Position numbers and translations under genes: made by a program. Shown piece after piece: positions 1 through 8,832 of a stretch of DNA of 28,595 nt. Source of the DNA: DASVSE01 sp036399715 (GTDB taxonomy: Bacteria; Bacteroidota; Rhodothermia; Rhodothermales; Rubricoccaceae); assembly GCA_036399715.1 (NCBI GenBank), contig DASWMO010000084.1:1-28595 (forward strand), written 5' to 3'. Numbering within the stretch: position 1 is the stretch's first letter; each line of letters opens with the position of its first letter. The notes beneath the pieces were generated by a model. That model ran no database searches. It was not told where the DNA came from and saw only the letters and a list, made by a program, of their open reading frames with translations.

Positions 1-1
1 G

Positions 2-1090
2 CAGGCACGCTCGGTCGCAGATCCCGCCGCGCCCGACTCGGTCCGCCTCGCGGCCGTCGTGGCGTGGGTGCAGGCCAACATTGAGTCCGTCGACGAGGGC
101 GGCGCGACCGACCTCCGGGGCGCGCTCCAGCAGCGCCGCGCCGACGACTTCCTCATCACGGGGCTCACGCAGGCGATGCTCGAAGAGTCCGGCCTCGACG
201 CCGACTTCATCCTCATCCACCCGATGAGCGAGGGCTACTTCGACCCACAGTTTATCGACATCCGCCAGTTTACCGCGCCGGCCGTCTTGGTGCGTCTCGA
301 AGGAACCGACCGGGTCGTGTTTCCCTACGTCGACGGCCTGCCGGTGACGTTCATCCCCGAGAACTACCAGGGCGCGACGGCGATGCGCCTCACCGCCGAG
401 GGCCTCGGCGGCTTCGTCCGCCTGCCCGCGTCCGACCTCTCGCAGTCCACGATCGACGAGGCGACGGATGTGACGGTCGACGCCGAGGGCGTCGTCCGCG
501 TCGAGGAGGCGACGACGCTCCGCGGGGCCGCCGCTTTCGGCTTCCGGGCGCTCATCAAGGACCTCGACGCCGAGGAGCGCGCCGAGGAGATGCGCCGCTT
601 CGTGACCTACGACGAAGGCTCCTTCCGCGACTTCGCCTTCACGGTCGTCGGCGAGAGCGCGGCGGCCGAAGAGCTCGTGCTCACGCTCCAGTACACCGTG
701 GACGACCTCGTCACAGTCACGCCCGAAGAGGTCCTGTTCCAGACCGGCGGTCTGCTGTCGCCCGCCGCGCTGAGCACGCGCGAGGCGACGCCCGGCCGCC
801 GCCGCAACCCGGTCCGGATCTACCACAACTCGGTGACCACCAAGACGATCCGCGTCCACTACCCCGACGCCTGGACGCTCACGACGGCCCTCGCCGACGC
901 CCGCGAGGACTCGCGCTTCGGCACCTCGACGGGTCGCTACGCCGCCGAGCCGGGCCTGCTCACGGCCACGCAGCGCACGCAACTCCGCGCGGGCAGCGCC
1001 GCCGCGACAGAGGCCGGCGACTTGGAGCGGCTCACGGGCTCCGAGTCCCGCCTCAACGTCCCGACGCTCGTCTTCTCGGTCGCGCCGTAA
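2..1090 (+). CDS. Transglutaminase-like (DUF3857-type) protein, degenerate active site, 5' partial
   Basis: The frame is open to the left window edge, so the gene starts outside; the GTG at 59 is only an internal candidate. The visible 362 residues look like the end of a transglutaminase core followed by the C-terminal region of DUF3857-type proteins. Family-like pieces (numbered from the GTG) are WVQANIESV (3-11), the helix LTQAMLEESGLDADFILIHP (36-55), and PENYQGATAMRL (100-111), which matches the PPEYQG stretch of this family. The catalytic positions look lost: the usual GDCKD is replaced by ADDFL (28-32), the NHVIV histidine region reads TAPAVLV (72-78), and no WLDPT aspartate is evident. 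This suggests a non-catalytic or binding version, probably exported, although any signal peptide lies outside the window. The gene ends 16 bases before a strong hairpin. Family assignment is moderate because it rests on short motifs; a divergent surface protein is the alternative. Confidence 0.6.
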   Translation, partial: QARSVADPAAPDSVRLAAVVAWVQANIESVDEGGATDLRGALQQRRADDFLITGLTQAMLEESGLDADFILIHPMSEGYFDPQFIDIRQFTAPAVLVRLEGTDRVVFPYVDGLPVTFIPENYQGATAMRLTAEGLGGFVRLPASDLSQSTIDEATDVTVDAEGVVRVEEATTLRGAAAFGFRALIKDLDAEERAEEMRRFVTYDEGSFRDFAFTVVGESAAAEELVLTLQYTVDDLVTVTPEEVLFQTGGLLSPAALSTREATPGRRRNPVRIYHNSVTTKTIRVHYPDAWTLTTALADAREDSRFGTSTGRYAAEPGLLTATQRTQLRAGSAAATEAGDLERLTGSESRLNVPTLVFSVAP

Positions 1091-1105
1091 CCCGCTCGCA
1101 TCACT

Positions 1106-1139
1106 CCGGGGCGCCGACGCTCAGACGTCGGCGCCCCGG
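1106..1139. terminator. Perfect GC-rich hairpin, probable terminator
   Basis: A 14-bp perfect inverted repeat (arms 1106-1119 and 1126-1139, left arm CCGGGGCGCCGACG) surrounds a 6-base loop (CTCAGA). It lies just after the plus-strand stop at 1090 and about 80 bases past the end of the minus-strand permease, so it may serve both. No T-run follows on the plus strand, as is common in GC-rich genomes. Confidence 0.7.
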
Positions 1140-1220
1140 CGGAACGCATGGGCGAGACGTGCTCCTGTGTTTCGGTCGGGGGCGGCATCTAGAAAGAACG
1201 CAGCCAGAGCACCTCATCCG

Positions 1221-2630
1221 TCACACCGGGGCCACGCCCCGGCGGCGGACGGCGACGGCGTACACGGGCAGCCCGAGCGCGATCAGGCCCAGCCCGACGA
1301 GCGACTGCACGGGCGACGTGATGACCGTGTTGACGAGCAGGAATGCCGTCACGAGCAGGAAGAGCGCCGGCACGACCGGGTAGCCCCACGCGCGGTACGG
1401 GCGCTCGGCGTCGGGCATCGTCCGCCGGAGGACGAACACGGCCGAGATCGTCAGGCCGTAGAAGATCCACGAGCCGAAGATGACGTAGTCCGTGAGGGCG
1501 TCGAAGGAGCCCGAGAGCGCGAGCACGCTCGCCCACGCGCCCTGCGCGACGACGCTCCAGACGGGCACGCGCGTCCGCGGCGTGAGCGTCGCGAGGCGCC
1601 CCGGCAGCAGGCCGCCCTCGGCGAGGCGGTACGGGATGCGCGCGCCCGAGAGCATCGACGAGTGCAGCGTCCCGAACGACGACGCCATCAGGCCGGCCGC
1701 CATCACGGACACGCCGAGCGGTCCCACGACGCGGCGCATGACCTCGATCGCCACGACGCCGCCTTCGTCCACGGACGCGATTTCGAGCGGGGACATCGCG
1801 AAGAAGTACGCCACGTTGACGAACACGTACAGCACGAGGACGGCCCCGACGCCGAGGAACAGGCCGCGCGGGATATTGCGGCCAGGGTCCTTCACCTCGC
1901 CCGCGACGAGGGCCATGTTGTTCCAGCCGTCGTAGCCCCAGAGCGCGGCCAGCATCGCCGCGCCGAAGCCGCCGACGCCGAGGCGCGCCGACGGCGCGAC
2001 GCCCGCGCACGCGCCGTCCGCGCCGCTCGCCCCGAAGTGGCCCCACGTGCCGTCGATGTACGTGAACGCGGCCACGGCGACGCCCACGACGAGGGCGACC
2101 TTGACGCCCGTCAGGGCCGTCGCGATGCGCCCGCTCGTGGCGACGGACGCGAGGTTGACGAGCGTCACGAGCGCGATCAGCGCGACGGCGACGAGTTGCA
2201 GGCCGGTCAGCTCAAACCCGCCGACGGCGAGGAGCGGCCCGCCCCAGCCCGCGCCCATGGCGCCCGCGAGCGCGCTCGCGAAGGCGACGGCGACGGCCGC
2301 CTGCGAGCCCGTCTTGCCGACGAGCAGCTGCATCCAGCCGTAGAGGAAGCCCCAGCGCTCGCCGTAGGCCGCGCCGAGGTAGTTCACCTCACCGCCGGCG
2401 CGCGGCATCATCGCTCCCAACTCCGCATACGTCAGCGCGCCCGCGAGCGAGAGCAGCCCGGCGACGACCCATACGGTCGTCACCATCTCGGGCGAGCCGA
2501 CGTTGCACGTCATTACACGGGCCTTGAGAAAGACGCCGGTCCCGATGACGTTCGAGACGATGACGGCGACGGCGGCGACGAGCGTCAGCCCGCGGACGAG
2601 TTGCCCGGACGGAGAAAGGGTGGAGGACAC
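1221..2630 (-). CDS. APC-superfamily amino acid permease (LAT/SteT-like)
   Basis: Inner-membrane amino-acid transporter of the APC fold, with about 12 hydrophobic segments in 469 residues, the normal family size. The first helix carries the unwound substrate motif IGTGVF (about 29-34). The central segment ALWGYDGWNNMALVAGEVKDP is typical of the L-type/SteT subgroup (compare YDGWN...EVKNP), which usually exchanges or imports neutral amino acids; the substrate cannot be read from sequence. I chose the GTG at 2630 because the upstream ATG at 2714 would overlap the preceding antiporter gene by 53 bases and add a tail lacking family features; 2714 remains possible. It lies 31 bases after the antiporter stop on the same strand, so the two are probably co-transcribed, suggesting that uptake is tied to the ion gradient handled by its neighbour (inference). 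Confidence 0.88.
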   Translation of the reverse strand: MSSTLSPSGQLVRGLTLVAAVAVIVSNVIGTGVFLKARVMTCNVGSPEMVTTVWVVAGLLSLAGALTYAELGAMMPRAGGEVNYLGAAYGERWGFLYGWMQLLVGKTGSQAAVAVAFASALAGAMGAGWGGPLLAVGGFELTGLQLVAVALIALVTLVNLASVATSGRIATALTGVKVALVVGVAVAAFTYIDGTWGHFGASGADGACAGVAPSARLGVGGFGAAMLAALWGYDGWNNMALVAGEVKDPGRNIPRGLFLGVGAVLVLYVFVNVAYFFAMSPLEIASVDEGGVVAIEVMRRVVGPLGVSVMAAGLMASSFGTLHSSMLSGARIPYRLAEGGLLPGRLATLTPRTRVPVWSVVAQGAWASVLALSGSFDALTDYVIFGSWIFYGLTISAVFVLRRTMPDAERPYRAWGYPVVPALFLLVTAFLLVNTVITSPVQSLVGLGLIALGLPVYAVAVRRRGVAPV

Positions 2631-2661
2631 AGAGCGGTCGGGAGATATATAGAGAGTGGCG

Positions 2662-4779
2662 TCAGTCCACCGGCTCGGCTCTGGAGCCCGCGGCGCGGCG
2701 GGCCGCAGCAGCAACCGTCGCAGGGTCGGCGTAGCGGCGGACGATGAGCATCGACGCGGGACACTCGCGCGCGATGCGCTCGTGGCGAATCGTGAACGGC
2801 GACGGGTCCAGGCCCCACGTTTCGGACACTCCCACGACGACTAAGTCGAAGCCTTCGCGGGCGACCTCGACGAGCGCCTGAACTGGATCCGCTGCCTGCA
2901 CGACGCGCAGCGAGACGTTCTCCAGGAACGACTCCGTCGGGACATCGGGAGCTGTCTCGCCGGGCGGGACAACCTGCAGAAGTGTGATCTCGGCGCCTGT
3001 CGTCCGGGCGATGCGGGCGGCGAGGCCTAATGCGGCCGCGTCATGGAGACCGCCGCGGTACGGGACGAGGACGCGTGCCCACGACCGGAAAGAACGTTCG
3101 AGGTAGACCGCGACGTCAGCACGCGTATGGCGGAGCACGTCCGCGACCGTTCCGCCGAGGATGGACTGGCTCAGGACCGGCTTGTGCCAGCCCATCAGGA
3201 CGAGGTCGGCGCCCTTCTGGCGGGCGACGTCGGCGATGTCGCGGCCGGCGTCGCGGGTGACGAAGTCTAGCGGGCGCACGTCCACGCCCGTGCCGCCGGC
3301 GGCGGCGAGCATCGGCGCGAGTGGCGAATCGGCTGCGCGCCGCGAGGTGGGCGCGTCCGGGTCGGCGGTAAAGTCGGAGACGGCGGTCTGCGTCTCTGGC
3401 CGCGCGAGGTGGAGGCCGTAGACGCGCAGCGACTCGGCCGGCGCGAGGGCGCGGGCGACGCGCAGCAGCGACGGGCCCGACGACGGCAGCGAGACCGGGA
3501 TGACAACCGTCGTCGGAGGGTCGTCGGGCGCGTCGGCGTCGTCTGCCTCGGTCGCGAGCAGGCGCGCCGGGTAGATCCACTCCAGCAGCGGCGTCGTCAT
3601 GAACGTCGTCGCAAGGGCCATGAGCACCATCATCGCGAAGAGCGCCGGCGAGATCACGCCGAGGTCGAGGCCGATCGTGAGGATGACGAGTTCCATCAGG
3701 CCGCGCGTGTTCATCAGCACGCCGAGGCCGCCGGCCTCGCGCCACGAGAGGCCCGTCAGGCGGGCCGCGAGCGCGGAGCCGCCGAACTTGCCGGCCACGG
3801 CGACGAGCATCACGAGCCCGAAGTAGCCCCACATCTCGGCGCCCTCGACGAGCCCGACGCTCGTCTTGAGGCCCGTCGAGGCGAAGAAGAGCGGCAGGAA
3901 GAACACGACGGTGACGTCTTCGAGCTTCTCCGTGAGGTCGCGGACGAACTCGCGCTCGCGCGGCAGCATCGCGCCGTAGAGGAAGGCGCCGAAGAGGGCG
4001 TGGATGCCGAGCCACTCCGTCGCGGCGGCCGAGGCGAGCAGGCCGAGGAGCACGAGCCCGAGGACGTCCTGCGTGAGCCGCCCGCGGCTCTCGTAGAGCC
4101 GCAGCAGGTGCCGCAGCAGGGGCCGGACGGCGAAGACCATCGCGGCGACGTAGACGGCCGTGCCCGTGAAGGTGAGCCACAGCGGCAGGTCCGTGTCGCC
4201 CGCGCGGACGATCGCGACGACGACGGCGAGCAGGCTCCACGCCGTCACGTCGTCCACGGCCGCGCACGCGAGCGCGACCGCCCCGAGGCGGGTCCGCATG
4301 AGGTTGCGCTCGACGAGGATGCGCGCCAGCACGGGGAAGGCCGTCACGCTCATCGCGGCGCCGATGAACAGCGCGAAGCCCGTAAAGTCCACGCTCGCGT
4401 CGCTCAGGCGCGGATAGAGGTACAGCGCGAGGACCGAACCGAGCAGGAACGGCGCGACGATCGAAACGTGGCTCGTGACGACTGCCGCCTCGCCGCGGCC
4501 CCGCAGCAGCCGCGGGTCCAGCTCGAGCCCGACGAGGAACATGAACAGCAGCAGGCCGACCTGGCTCAGCGTGCCGAGCACGCCGAGGCTCTCGGCCGGG
4601 AAAATCGCCAGCGAGGCGGCGGGCCACGCCCACCCGAGCAGGCTCGGCCCGAGCAGGATGCCGGCCACCATCTCGCCGACGACCTGGGGCTGGCGGATGA
4701 GCCGAAAGGCGTACCCGACGGCACGGGCGACGCTCAGCACGACGGCGATCTGGACGATCAGAAGCAGAATTCCGTGCAT
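2662..4779 (-). CDS. CPA2 cation/H+ antiporter with two C-terminal UspA domains
   Basis: Monovalent cation/proton exchanger of the CPA2 family (Na_H_Exchanger domain, about residues 5-405), followed by two universal-stress-protein-like cytoplasmic domains (about 424-560 and 565-690), in total 705 residues. Visible hallmarks are PQVVGEMVAGILLGPSLLG (31-49), SVTAFPVLARIL (144-155), the ion-binding aspartate pair in AVDDVTAW (D176/D177, typical of electrogenic exchangers), the lysine of GKFGGS (K331) and LMNTRGLMELVIL. This architecture resembles plant CHX and related bacterial exchangers. The second Usp domain has GVSETWGLDPSPF where a nucleotide-binding glycine loop would sit. Start: the ATG at 4779 shares its A with the TGA of the upstream small gene (TGATG), indicating translational coupling; a longer in-frame reading to 4929 only adds Arg/Pro-rich shadow sequence. 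Ion specificity (K+ or Na+) is not determinable. Confidence 0.92.
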   Translation of the reverse strand: MHGILLLIVQIAVVLSVARAVGYAFRLIRQPQVVGEMVAGILLGPSLLGWAWPAASLAIFPAESLGVLGTLSQVGLLLFMFLVGLELDPRLLRGRGEAAVVTSHVSIVAPFLLGSVLALYLYPRLSDASVDFTGFALFIGAAMSVTAFPVLARILVERNLMRTRLGAVALACAAVDDVTAWSLLAVVVAIVRAGDTDLPLWLTFTGTAVYVAAMVFAVRPLLRHLLRLYESRGRLTQDVLGLVLLGLLASAAATEWLGIHALFGAFLYGAMLPREREFVRDLTEKLEDVTVVFFLPLFFASTGLKTSVGLVEGAEMWGYFGLVMLVAVAGKFGGSALAARLTGLSWREAGGLGVLMNTRGLMELVILTIGLDLGVISPALFAMMVLMALATTFMTTPLLEWIYPARLLATEADDADAPDDPPTTVVIPVSLPSSGPSLLRVARALAPAESLRVYGLHLARPETQTAVSDFTADPDAPTSRRAADSPLAPMLAAAGGTGVDVRPLDFVTRDAGRDIADVARQKGADLVLMGWHKPVLSQSILGGTVADVLRHTRADVAVYLERSFRSWARVLVPYRGGLHDAAALGLAARIARTTGAEITLLQVVPPGETAPDVPTESFLENVSLRVVQAADPVQALVEVAREGFDLVVVGVSETWGLDPSPFTIRHERIARECPASMLIVRRYADPATVAAAARRAAGSRAEPVD

Positions 4780-5210
4780 CAGGGGGCGGCGGGAGCGGGG
4801 ACGACGCGGACGGCGACGAAGCGGGCCGGCGGACATGCCGCACAGCCGGGGACGCCGATCGTCCCCGCGAGGCGGCTCGCGAGGCGGCCGCTCGCGCGGG
4901 CGCGCAGCCGGATAGGCTCGTGGCTGCACCCCGGCGAGACGTCGGCGCGGGCGCCGCCGTCGGCCGCGAGCGTCGCCCCGGCCAAGTGGGCGGTCATCTT
5001 GGCGCGGCCGGCGATGAGCACGTGCACGTAGCGGCCCGACTGCTCAATGCGGAACGTGCGGTCCGGGACGGCGCACGTCGCGGCACCCTCGACACGCCAC
5101 TCGCCGCCTACGGCCGGCGGTGCCTCGACGGCGTCGCCGAGGCGGAGCACCGCGAGCACAGCCGCGACGGGCAGCCCGACCAGAACGATATACAGAAGAA
5201 TGCTCTTCAT
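4779..5210 (-). CDS. Small membrane-anchored four-cysteine protein coupled to antiporter
   Basis: This 143-residue protein of unknown function starts MKSILLYIVLVGLPVAAVLAVLRLG, a single N-terminal hydrophobic helix that may be an anchor or an uncleaved signal, followed by a beta-rich soluble part. That part contains four cysteines (C46, C95, and C123/C126 in a CxxC), consistent with disulfides or a metal site outside the cytoplasm. The repeated basic segment RLRARASGRLASRLAGTIGV is notable. Its stop overlaps the antiporter start (TGATG at 4779), and a TATCCTTG box lies 43 bases upstream of its ATG, so it is probably the first gene of the operon. Position and coupling suggest an accessory subunit or assembly factor of the antiporter (inference); I do not recognise a family. 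Confidence 0.75.
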   Translation of the reverse strand: MKSILLYIVLVGLPVAAVLAVLRLGDAVEAPPAVGGEWRVEGAATCAVPDRTFRIEQSGRYVHVLIAGRAKMTAHLAGATLAADGGARADVSPGCSHEPIRLRARASGRLASRLAGTIGVPGCAACPPARFVAVRVVPAPAAP

Positions 5211-5245
5211 CGACGGGAGCCGCCCAGAGGGCAGGTGGCGGAGCC

Positions 5246-5253
5246 CAAGGATA
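5246..5253 (-). promoter_or_regulatory. Putative -7 promoter element of antiporter operon
   Basis: On the minus strand the octamer is TATCCTTG, a 7/8 match to the Bacteroidota -7 consensus TAnnTTTG, 43 bases upstream of the ATG at 5210. No convincing -33 TTTG/TTG is visible. Confidence 0.35.
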
Positions 5254-5284
5254 CGCCGGGCGTCCGACTCGGGGCACCCCTGAG

Positions 5285-5308
5285 CGGCGCCCCGGCGACC
5301 GGGCGCCG
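5285..5308 (-). terminator. Hairpin after IcmF gene
   Basis: Inverted repeat with 8-bp perfect arms CGGCGCCC (5285-5292) and GGGCGCCG (5301-5308) and an 8-base loop. It starts 6 bases past the IcmF stop codon on the minus strand, so it is a likely terminator separating IcmF from the downstream antiporter operon. Confidence 0.55.
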
Positions 5309-5314
5309 CCCCGG

Positions 5315-8300
5315 CTACATGCTGCGCCGGTACTGCCCACCGACCTCGAAGAGCGCCGCCGTGATCTGGCCGAGGCTGGCAACGCGGACCGTGTCGAGCA
5401 GCGCCTCGAAGACGTTGCCGCCCTCGCGGGCGGTCTGCTGGAGCGCAGCGAGCGCCGCCGGCGCGAGGTCCGCATGGCGCGACTGGAATGCCGCGACGTT
5501 GGCGATCTGGCGGCGCTTCTCGTCGTCCGTGCCGCGCATGAGCTCGACCGGCGCCGGCGGCACGCCGCCCTCGGGCGCGCGGAACGTGTTGACGCCCACG
5601 ACGGGCAACTCGCCCGAGTGCTTGCGGTGCTCGTACAGCATCGACTCGTCCTGGATCTTGCCGCGCTGGTACATGGACTCCATCGCGCCCAGGACGCCGC
5701 CACGGTCCGAGATCCGCTCGAACTCGGCAAGCACGGCGTCCTCGACGGCGTCAGTGAGCCACTCGGTGAGGTAGGCGCCCTGGGTCGGGTTCTCGTTCAT
5801 CAGGACCCCGAACTCCTGGTTCAGGATGAGCTGGATCGCGAGCGCGCGGCGGACCGACTCCTCGGTCGGCGTCGTGATGGCCTCGTCGTAGGCGTTGGTG
5901 TGGAGCGAGTTGGCATTGTCTTGGAGCGCGAGGAGCGCCTGGAGGGTCGTTCGGATATCGTTGAACTGGATCTCCTGCGCGTGCAGGCTCCGGCCCGACG
6001 TCTGGATGTGGTACTTGAGCTTCTGCGAGCGGTCGTCGCCGCCATACAGGTCGCGCATCGCGACGGCCCAGATGCGCCGGGCGACGCGCCCGAGAACGGC
6101 GTACTCGGCGTCCATGCCGTTCGAGAAGAAGAACGACAGGTTCGGCGCGAAGTCGTCGATCGCCATGCCGCGCGCGAGGTACGTCTCGACGTACGTGAAG
6201 CCGTTGGCGAGCGTGAACGCGAGCTGCGAGACGGGGTTGGCGCCGGCCTCGGCGATGTGGTAGCCCGAGATCGAGACCGAGTAGAAGTTGCGGACGCCGC
6301 GGTCGACGAAGCTCTGCTGGATGTCGCCCATCACGCGGAGCGAGAACTCGGTCGAGAAGATGCAGGTGTTCTGCGCCTGGTCCTCCTTGAGAATGTCGGC
6401 CTGGACCGTCCCGCGAACCGCCTGCAGGGCGCCGTCGCGGATCGTCTCGTACTCGGGCGCGGTGAGGACGCCCCAGTCGACGAGGTCGCGGGACGTGCAG
6501 CCGAGCAGGCCGAGGCCCGTCCCATCGTGGCCCTCGGGAAGCGCGTCGGAGCCGTAGGGGACGTAAACCGGGCGTTCGATCTTGGATGCAATAACGGATT
6601 GCGCGTCGTCCCACCGCCCTTCCCGCTTCAGGAACGCCTCGGCCTGCTGGTCCACCGCCGTGTTGAGGAACATGGCGAGGATCGTCGGCGCGGGCCCGTT
6701 GATCGTCATCGAGACACTCGTCGTCGGTGCGCAGAGGTCGAAGCCCGAGTAGAGCTTCTTCATGTCGTCCAGCGTCGCGACGGACACCCCGGACGTGCCG
6801 ACCTTGCCGTAGACGTCGGGCGCCTCGCCGGGATCGCGGCCGTAGAGCGTGACCGAGTCGAAGGCCGTCGAGAGACGCTTTGCGGGCAGGCCGAGGCTCA
6901 CCAAATGGAAGCGCCGGTTGGTCCGCTCGGGGCTGCCTTCGCCGGCGAACATGCGCGTCGGGTCCTCGCCCTGCCGCTTGAGCGGGAAGACGCCGGCGGT
7001 GTACGGGAAGGCACCCGGCACGTTCTCCGCACGCACGAACCGCAACCGGTCGGCTGCGCTGTCGGTCCGAGGCAGGACGACGCGCGGGATCTTGAGCCCG
7101 GCGAGCGTCTCACGGCGGAGGGGCTGGCGCACGTCTTTCCCGCGGACCGAGTACACGAACTCATCGCCGGCGTACTGCTCGGCGAGGGCGTCCCACTCCC
7201 CTACCGCGCGGCGTGCATCAGCGTCGAGGGCGTCCCACGCGGCCGTGGCGAGGCGCTCGGCGGACGTAGCGGCTTCGGCTTCGCCCGCCTCGGCGAGTCC
7301 AGCGGCGGCGTGCGTCGCCGCGTCCCACGTTCGGGCGGCGACCGCGAGGCGGTCCGTCTCAGCGCGGTAGGCCCGTGCCGCTTCGGCGATCTCGGCGAGG
7401 TAGCGCTGGCGGCGCGGCGGAACGAGCACGCCGGCCGCCGGGTCGGGCGCGGGCAGCGTCGCGGGATCGTAGAGACTGGATGCCCGATCGAAGCCGTGCG
7501 GACGGAGCGCGTCGAGGAGCGCGAGGTAGAGCCGCGAGACGCCGGGGTCGTTGAAGCGCGCGGCCATCGTCGGGTAGACCGGCATCGCTTCGGGTGCCTC
7601 GGCGAAAGCCTTGCGGTTGCCCCGCACCTGCTTGCGGATGTCGCGCAGGGCGTCCTCGGAGCCGCGTTTCTCGAACTTGTTGAGCGCGACGAGATCGGCC
7701 GTGTCCAGCATCCCGATCTTTTCGAGCTGGCTCGGCGCGCCGAACTCGGCCGTCATAACGTAGAGCGAAACGTCGGCGAGGCCCGCGATCTCTGTGTCCG
7801 ACTGTCCGATACCGGCCGTCTCGACGACGACGAGGTCGAAGCCGGCGTCGCGGGCAACGGCGATGGCTTCGCGGAGGCTCTCGGACGTCGCGCGGTGCGC
7901 CTGGCGCGTCGCGAACGAGCGCATGTACGCGCGGTCGGCATGCTCCCCGTAGAGCGCGTTCATCCGGATGCGGTCGCCGAGAAGGGCGCCGCCGGTGCTC
8001 GCCCGCGTCGGGTCTACGGACAGTACGGCGACGCGGACGTCCGAGAAGTCGGCGAGCAGGCGACGGACGAGCTCGTCCGTGAGCGTGGACTTGCCGGCGC
8101 CGCCGGTCCCAGTGATGCCGAGGACGGGGGCTAGCGACGGGGTGCCAGCATGCGGGCTCGGCGAGACGAGCCTCGGAGCCCCGTCGCCCGAAGTCGCCGC
8201 GCGCCGCTCGGCGGCGGTCATCGCCCGGGCGACGCTCCGGGGCTCGGCCGCAGTCGCGACGCCGCCCGTGGCATCGCCGCCGATCTCATCGTCGTCGTGC

Positions 8301-8734
8301 CCCGCGCCTGTCGCACGCCGCGCCTCGCGGCACTCGGCGATCATCTCGGCGATCATGCCGTCGAGGCCGAGGCGCATGCCGTCCTCGGGCGAGAAGATGC
8401 GCGCGACGCCGTAGGCATGAAGCTGCGCGATTTCGTCGGGGACGATGGTGCCGCCGCCGCCGCCATAGACCCGGATGTGGCCCGCACCGGCCTCGCGCAG
8501 GAGGTCCACGACGTAGGTGAAGTACTCGACGTGGCCGCCCTGGTACGACGAGATCGCGATGCCGTCTGCGTCCTCCTCGATCGCCGTCTCGACGACCTCG
8601 CGGGCCGAGCGGTCGTGCCCGAGGTGGATCACCTCGGCGCCCTGCGCCTGCAGGATGCGGCGCATGATGTGAATCGCGGCGTCGTGCCCGTCGAACAGGG
8701 CGGCAGCGGTGACGAAGCGGACGGGGGTGTTCAT
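5315..8734 (-). CDS. icmF: Fused isobutyryl-CoA mutase with built-in G-protein chaperone (IcmF)
   Basis: Adenosylcobalamin-dependent mutase interconverting isobutyryl-CoA and n-butyryl-CoA in the cytoplasm, fused to its MeaB-like GTPase. Order of domains in 1139 residues: B12-binding domain (1-135; DGH at 15-17, with H17 as the expected cobalt ligand, and IAISSYQGGHVEYF), an Ala-rich linker (about 140-200), the G-domain (Walker A GTGGAGKST at 209-217; ETAGIGQSDTE at 305-315; NKFE at 352-355), a middle helical linker, and the substrate TIM barrel (about 560 to the end). F596 (in TRMFAG) and Q788 (in KEDQAQNTCIF) occupy the sites that are Tyr89/Arg207 in methylmalonyl-CoA mutase, the known IcmF signature for uncharged acyl groups. 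The ATG at 8734 begins the conserved RFVTAAALFDGHDA. The length is slightly above the usual ~1090 because of the linker. The gene is divergent from a peroxiredoxin, with a TATCTTGG box 29 bases upstream. Pivalyl- or isovaleryl-CoA activity is also known in this family. Confidence 0.95.
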   Translation of the reverse strand: MNTPVRFVTAAALFDGHDAAIHIMRRILQAQGAEVIHLGHDRSAREVVETAIEEDADGIAISSYQGGHVEYFTYVVDLLREAGAGHIRVYGGGGGTIVPDEIAQLHAYGVARIFSPEDGMRLGLDGMIAEMIAECREARRATGAGHDDDEIGGDATGGVATAAEPRSVARAMTAAERRAATSGDGAPRLVSPSPHAGTPSLAPVLGITGTGGAGKSTLTDELVRRLLADFSDVRVAVLSVDPTRASTGGALLGDRIRMNALYGEHADRAYMRSFATRQAHRATSESLREAIAVARDAGFDLVVVETAGIGQSDTEIAGLADVSLYVMTAEFGAPSQLEKIGMLDTADLVALNKFEKRGSEDALRDIRKQVRGNRKAFAEAPEAMPVYPTMAARFNDPGVSRLYLALLDALRPHGFDRASSLYDPATLPAPDPAAGVLVPPRRQRYLAEIAEAARAYRAETDRLAVAARTWDAATHAAAGLAEAGEAEAATSAERLATAAWDALDADARRAVGEWDALAEQYAGDEFVYSVRGKDVRQPLRRETLAGLKIPRVVLPRTDSAADRLRFVRAENVPGAFPYTAGVFPLKRQGEDPTRMFAGEGSPERTNRRFHLVSLGLPAKRLSTAFDSVTLYGRDPGEAPDVYGKVGTSGVSVATLDDMKKLYSGFDLCAPTTSVSMTINGPAPTILAMFLNTAVDQQAEAFLKREGRWDDAQSVIASKIERPVYVPYGSDALPEGHDGTGLGLLGCTSRDLVDWGVLTAPEYETIRDGALQAVRGTVQADILKEDQAQNTCIFSTEFSLRVMGDIQQSFVDRGVRNFYSVSISGYHIAEAGANPVSQLAFTLANGFTYVETYLARGMAIDDFAPNLSFFFSNGMDAEYAVLGRVARRIWAVAMRDLYGGDDRSQKLKYHIQTSGRSLHAQEIQFNDIRTTLQALLALQDNANSLHTNAYDEAITTPTEESVRRALAIQLILNQEFGVLMNENPTQGAYLTEWLTDAVEDAVLAEFERISDRGGVLGAMESMYQRGKIQDESMLYEHRKHSGELPVVGVNTFRAPEGGVPPAPVELMRGTDDEKRRQIANVAAFQSRHADLAPAALAALQQTAREGGNVFEALLDTVRVASLGQITAALFEVGGQYRRSM

Positions 8735-8755
8735 AGTGGGTCAGGAGCGCTTCCG

Positions 8756-8763
8756 CCAAGATA
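8756..8763 (-). promoter_or_regulatory. Putative -7 promoter element of icmF
   Basis: Minus-strand TATCTTGG matches TAnnTTTG at 7 of 8 positions and lies 29 bases upstream of the icmF ATG, inside the 98-base divergent gap shared with the peroxiredoxin gene. Confidence 0.35.
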
Positions 8764-8798
8764 GGACGGCCCCGGGCGGGACCACAGGAACGGCCACG

Positions 8799-8806
8799 TA
8801 GGTATG
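8799..8806 (+). promoter_or_regulatory. Putative -7 promoter element of peroxiredoxin gene
   Basis: TAGGTATG matches TAnnTTTG at 7 of 8 positions and lies 34 bases upstream of the ATG at 8833. It would face away from the icmF box 36 bases away. Confidence 0.3.
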
Positions 8807-8832
8807 GCCCCGACACCGCCCCCGTTCCGCCG

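Noticed and set aside
2643..2652. TATATA-containing stretch as promoter for the permease
   Set aside because: Only about 15 bases before the GTG start and without a matching -33; no better than chance.
1167..2747. Long plus-strand frame opposite the permease
   Set aside because: Arg/His/Asp-rich composition and no domain; antisense shadow of the APC permease.
5120..8134. Very long open frame on the plus strand opposite icmF
   Set aside because: Highly Arg/Val/Asp-rich with no family motifs; it is the antisense shadow of icmF caused by GC-rich codon bias.
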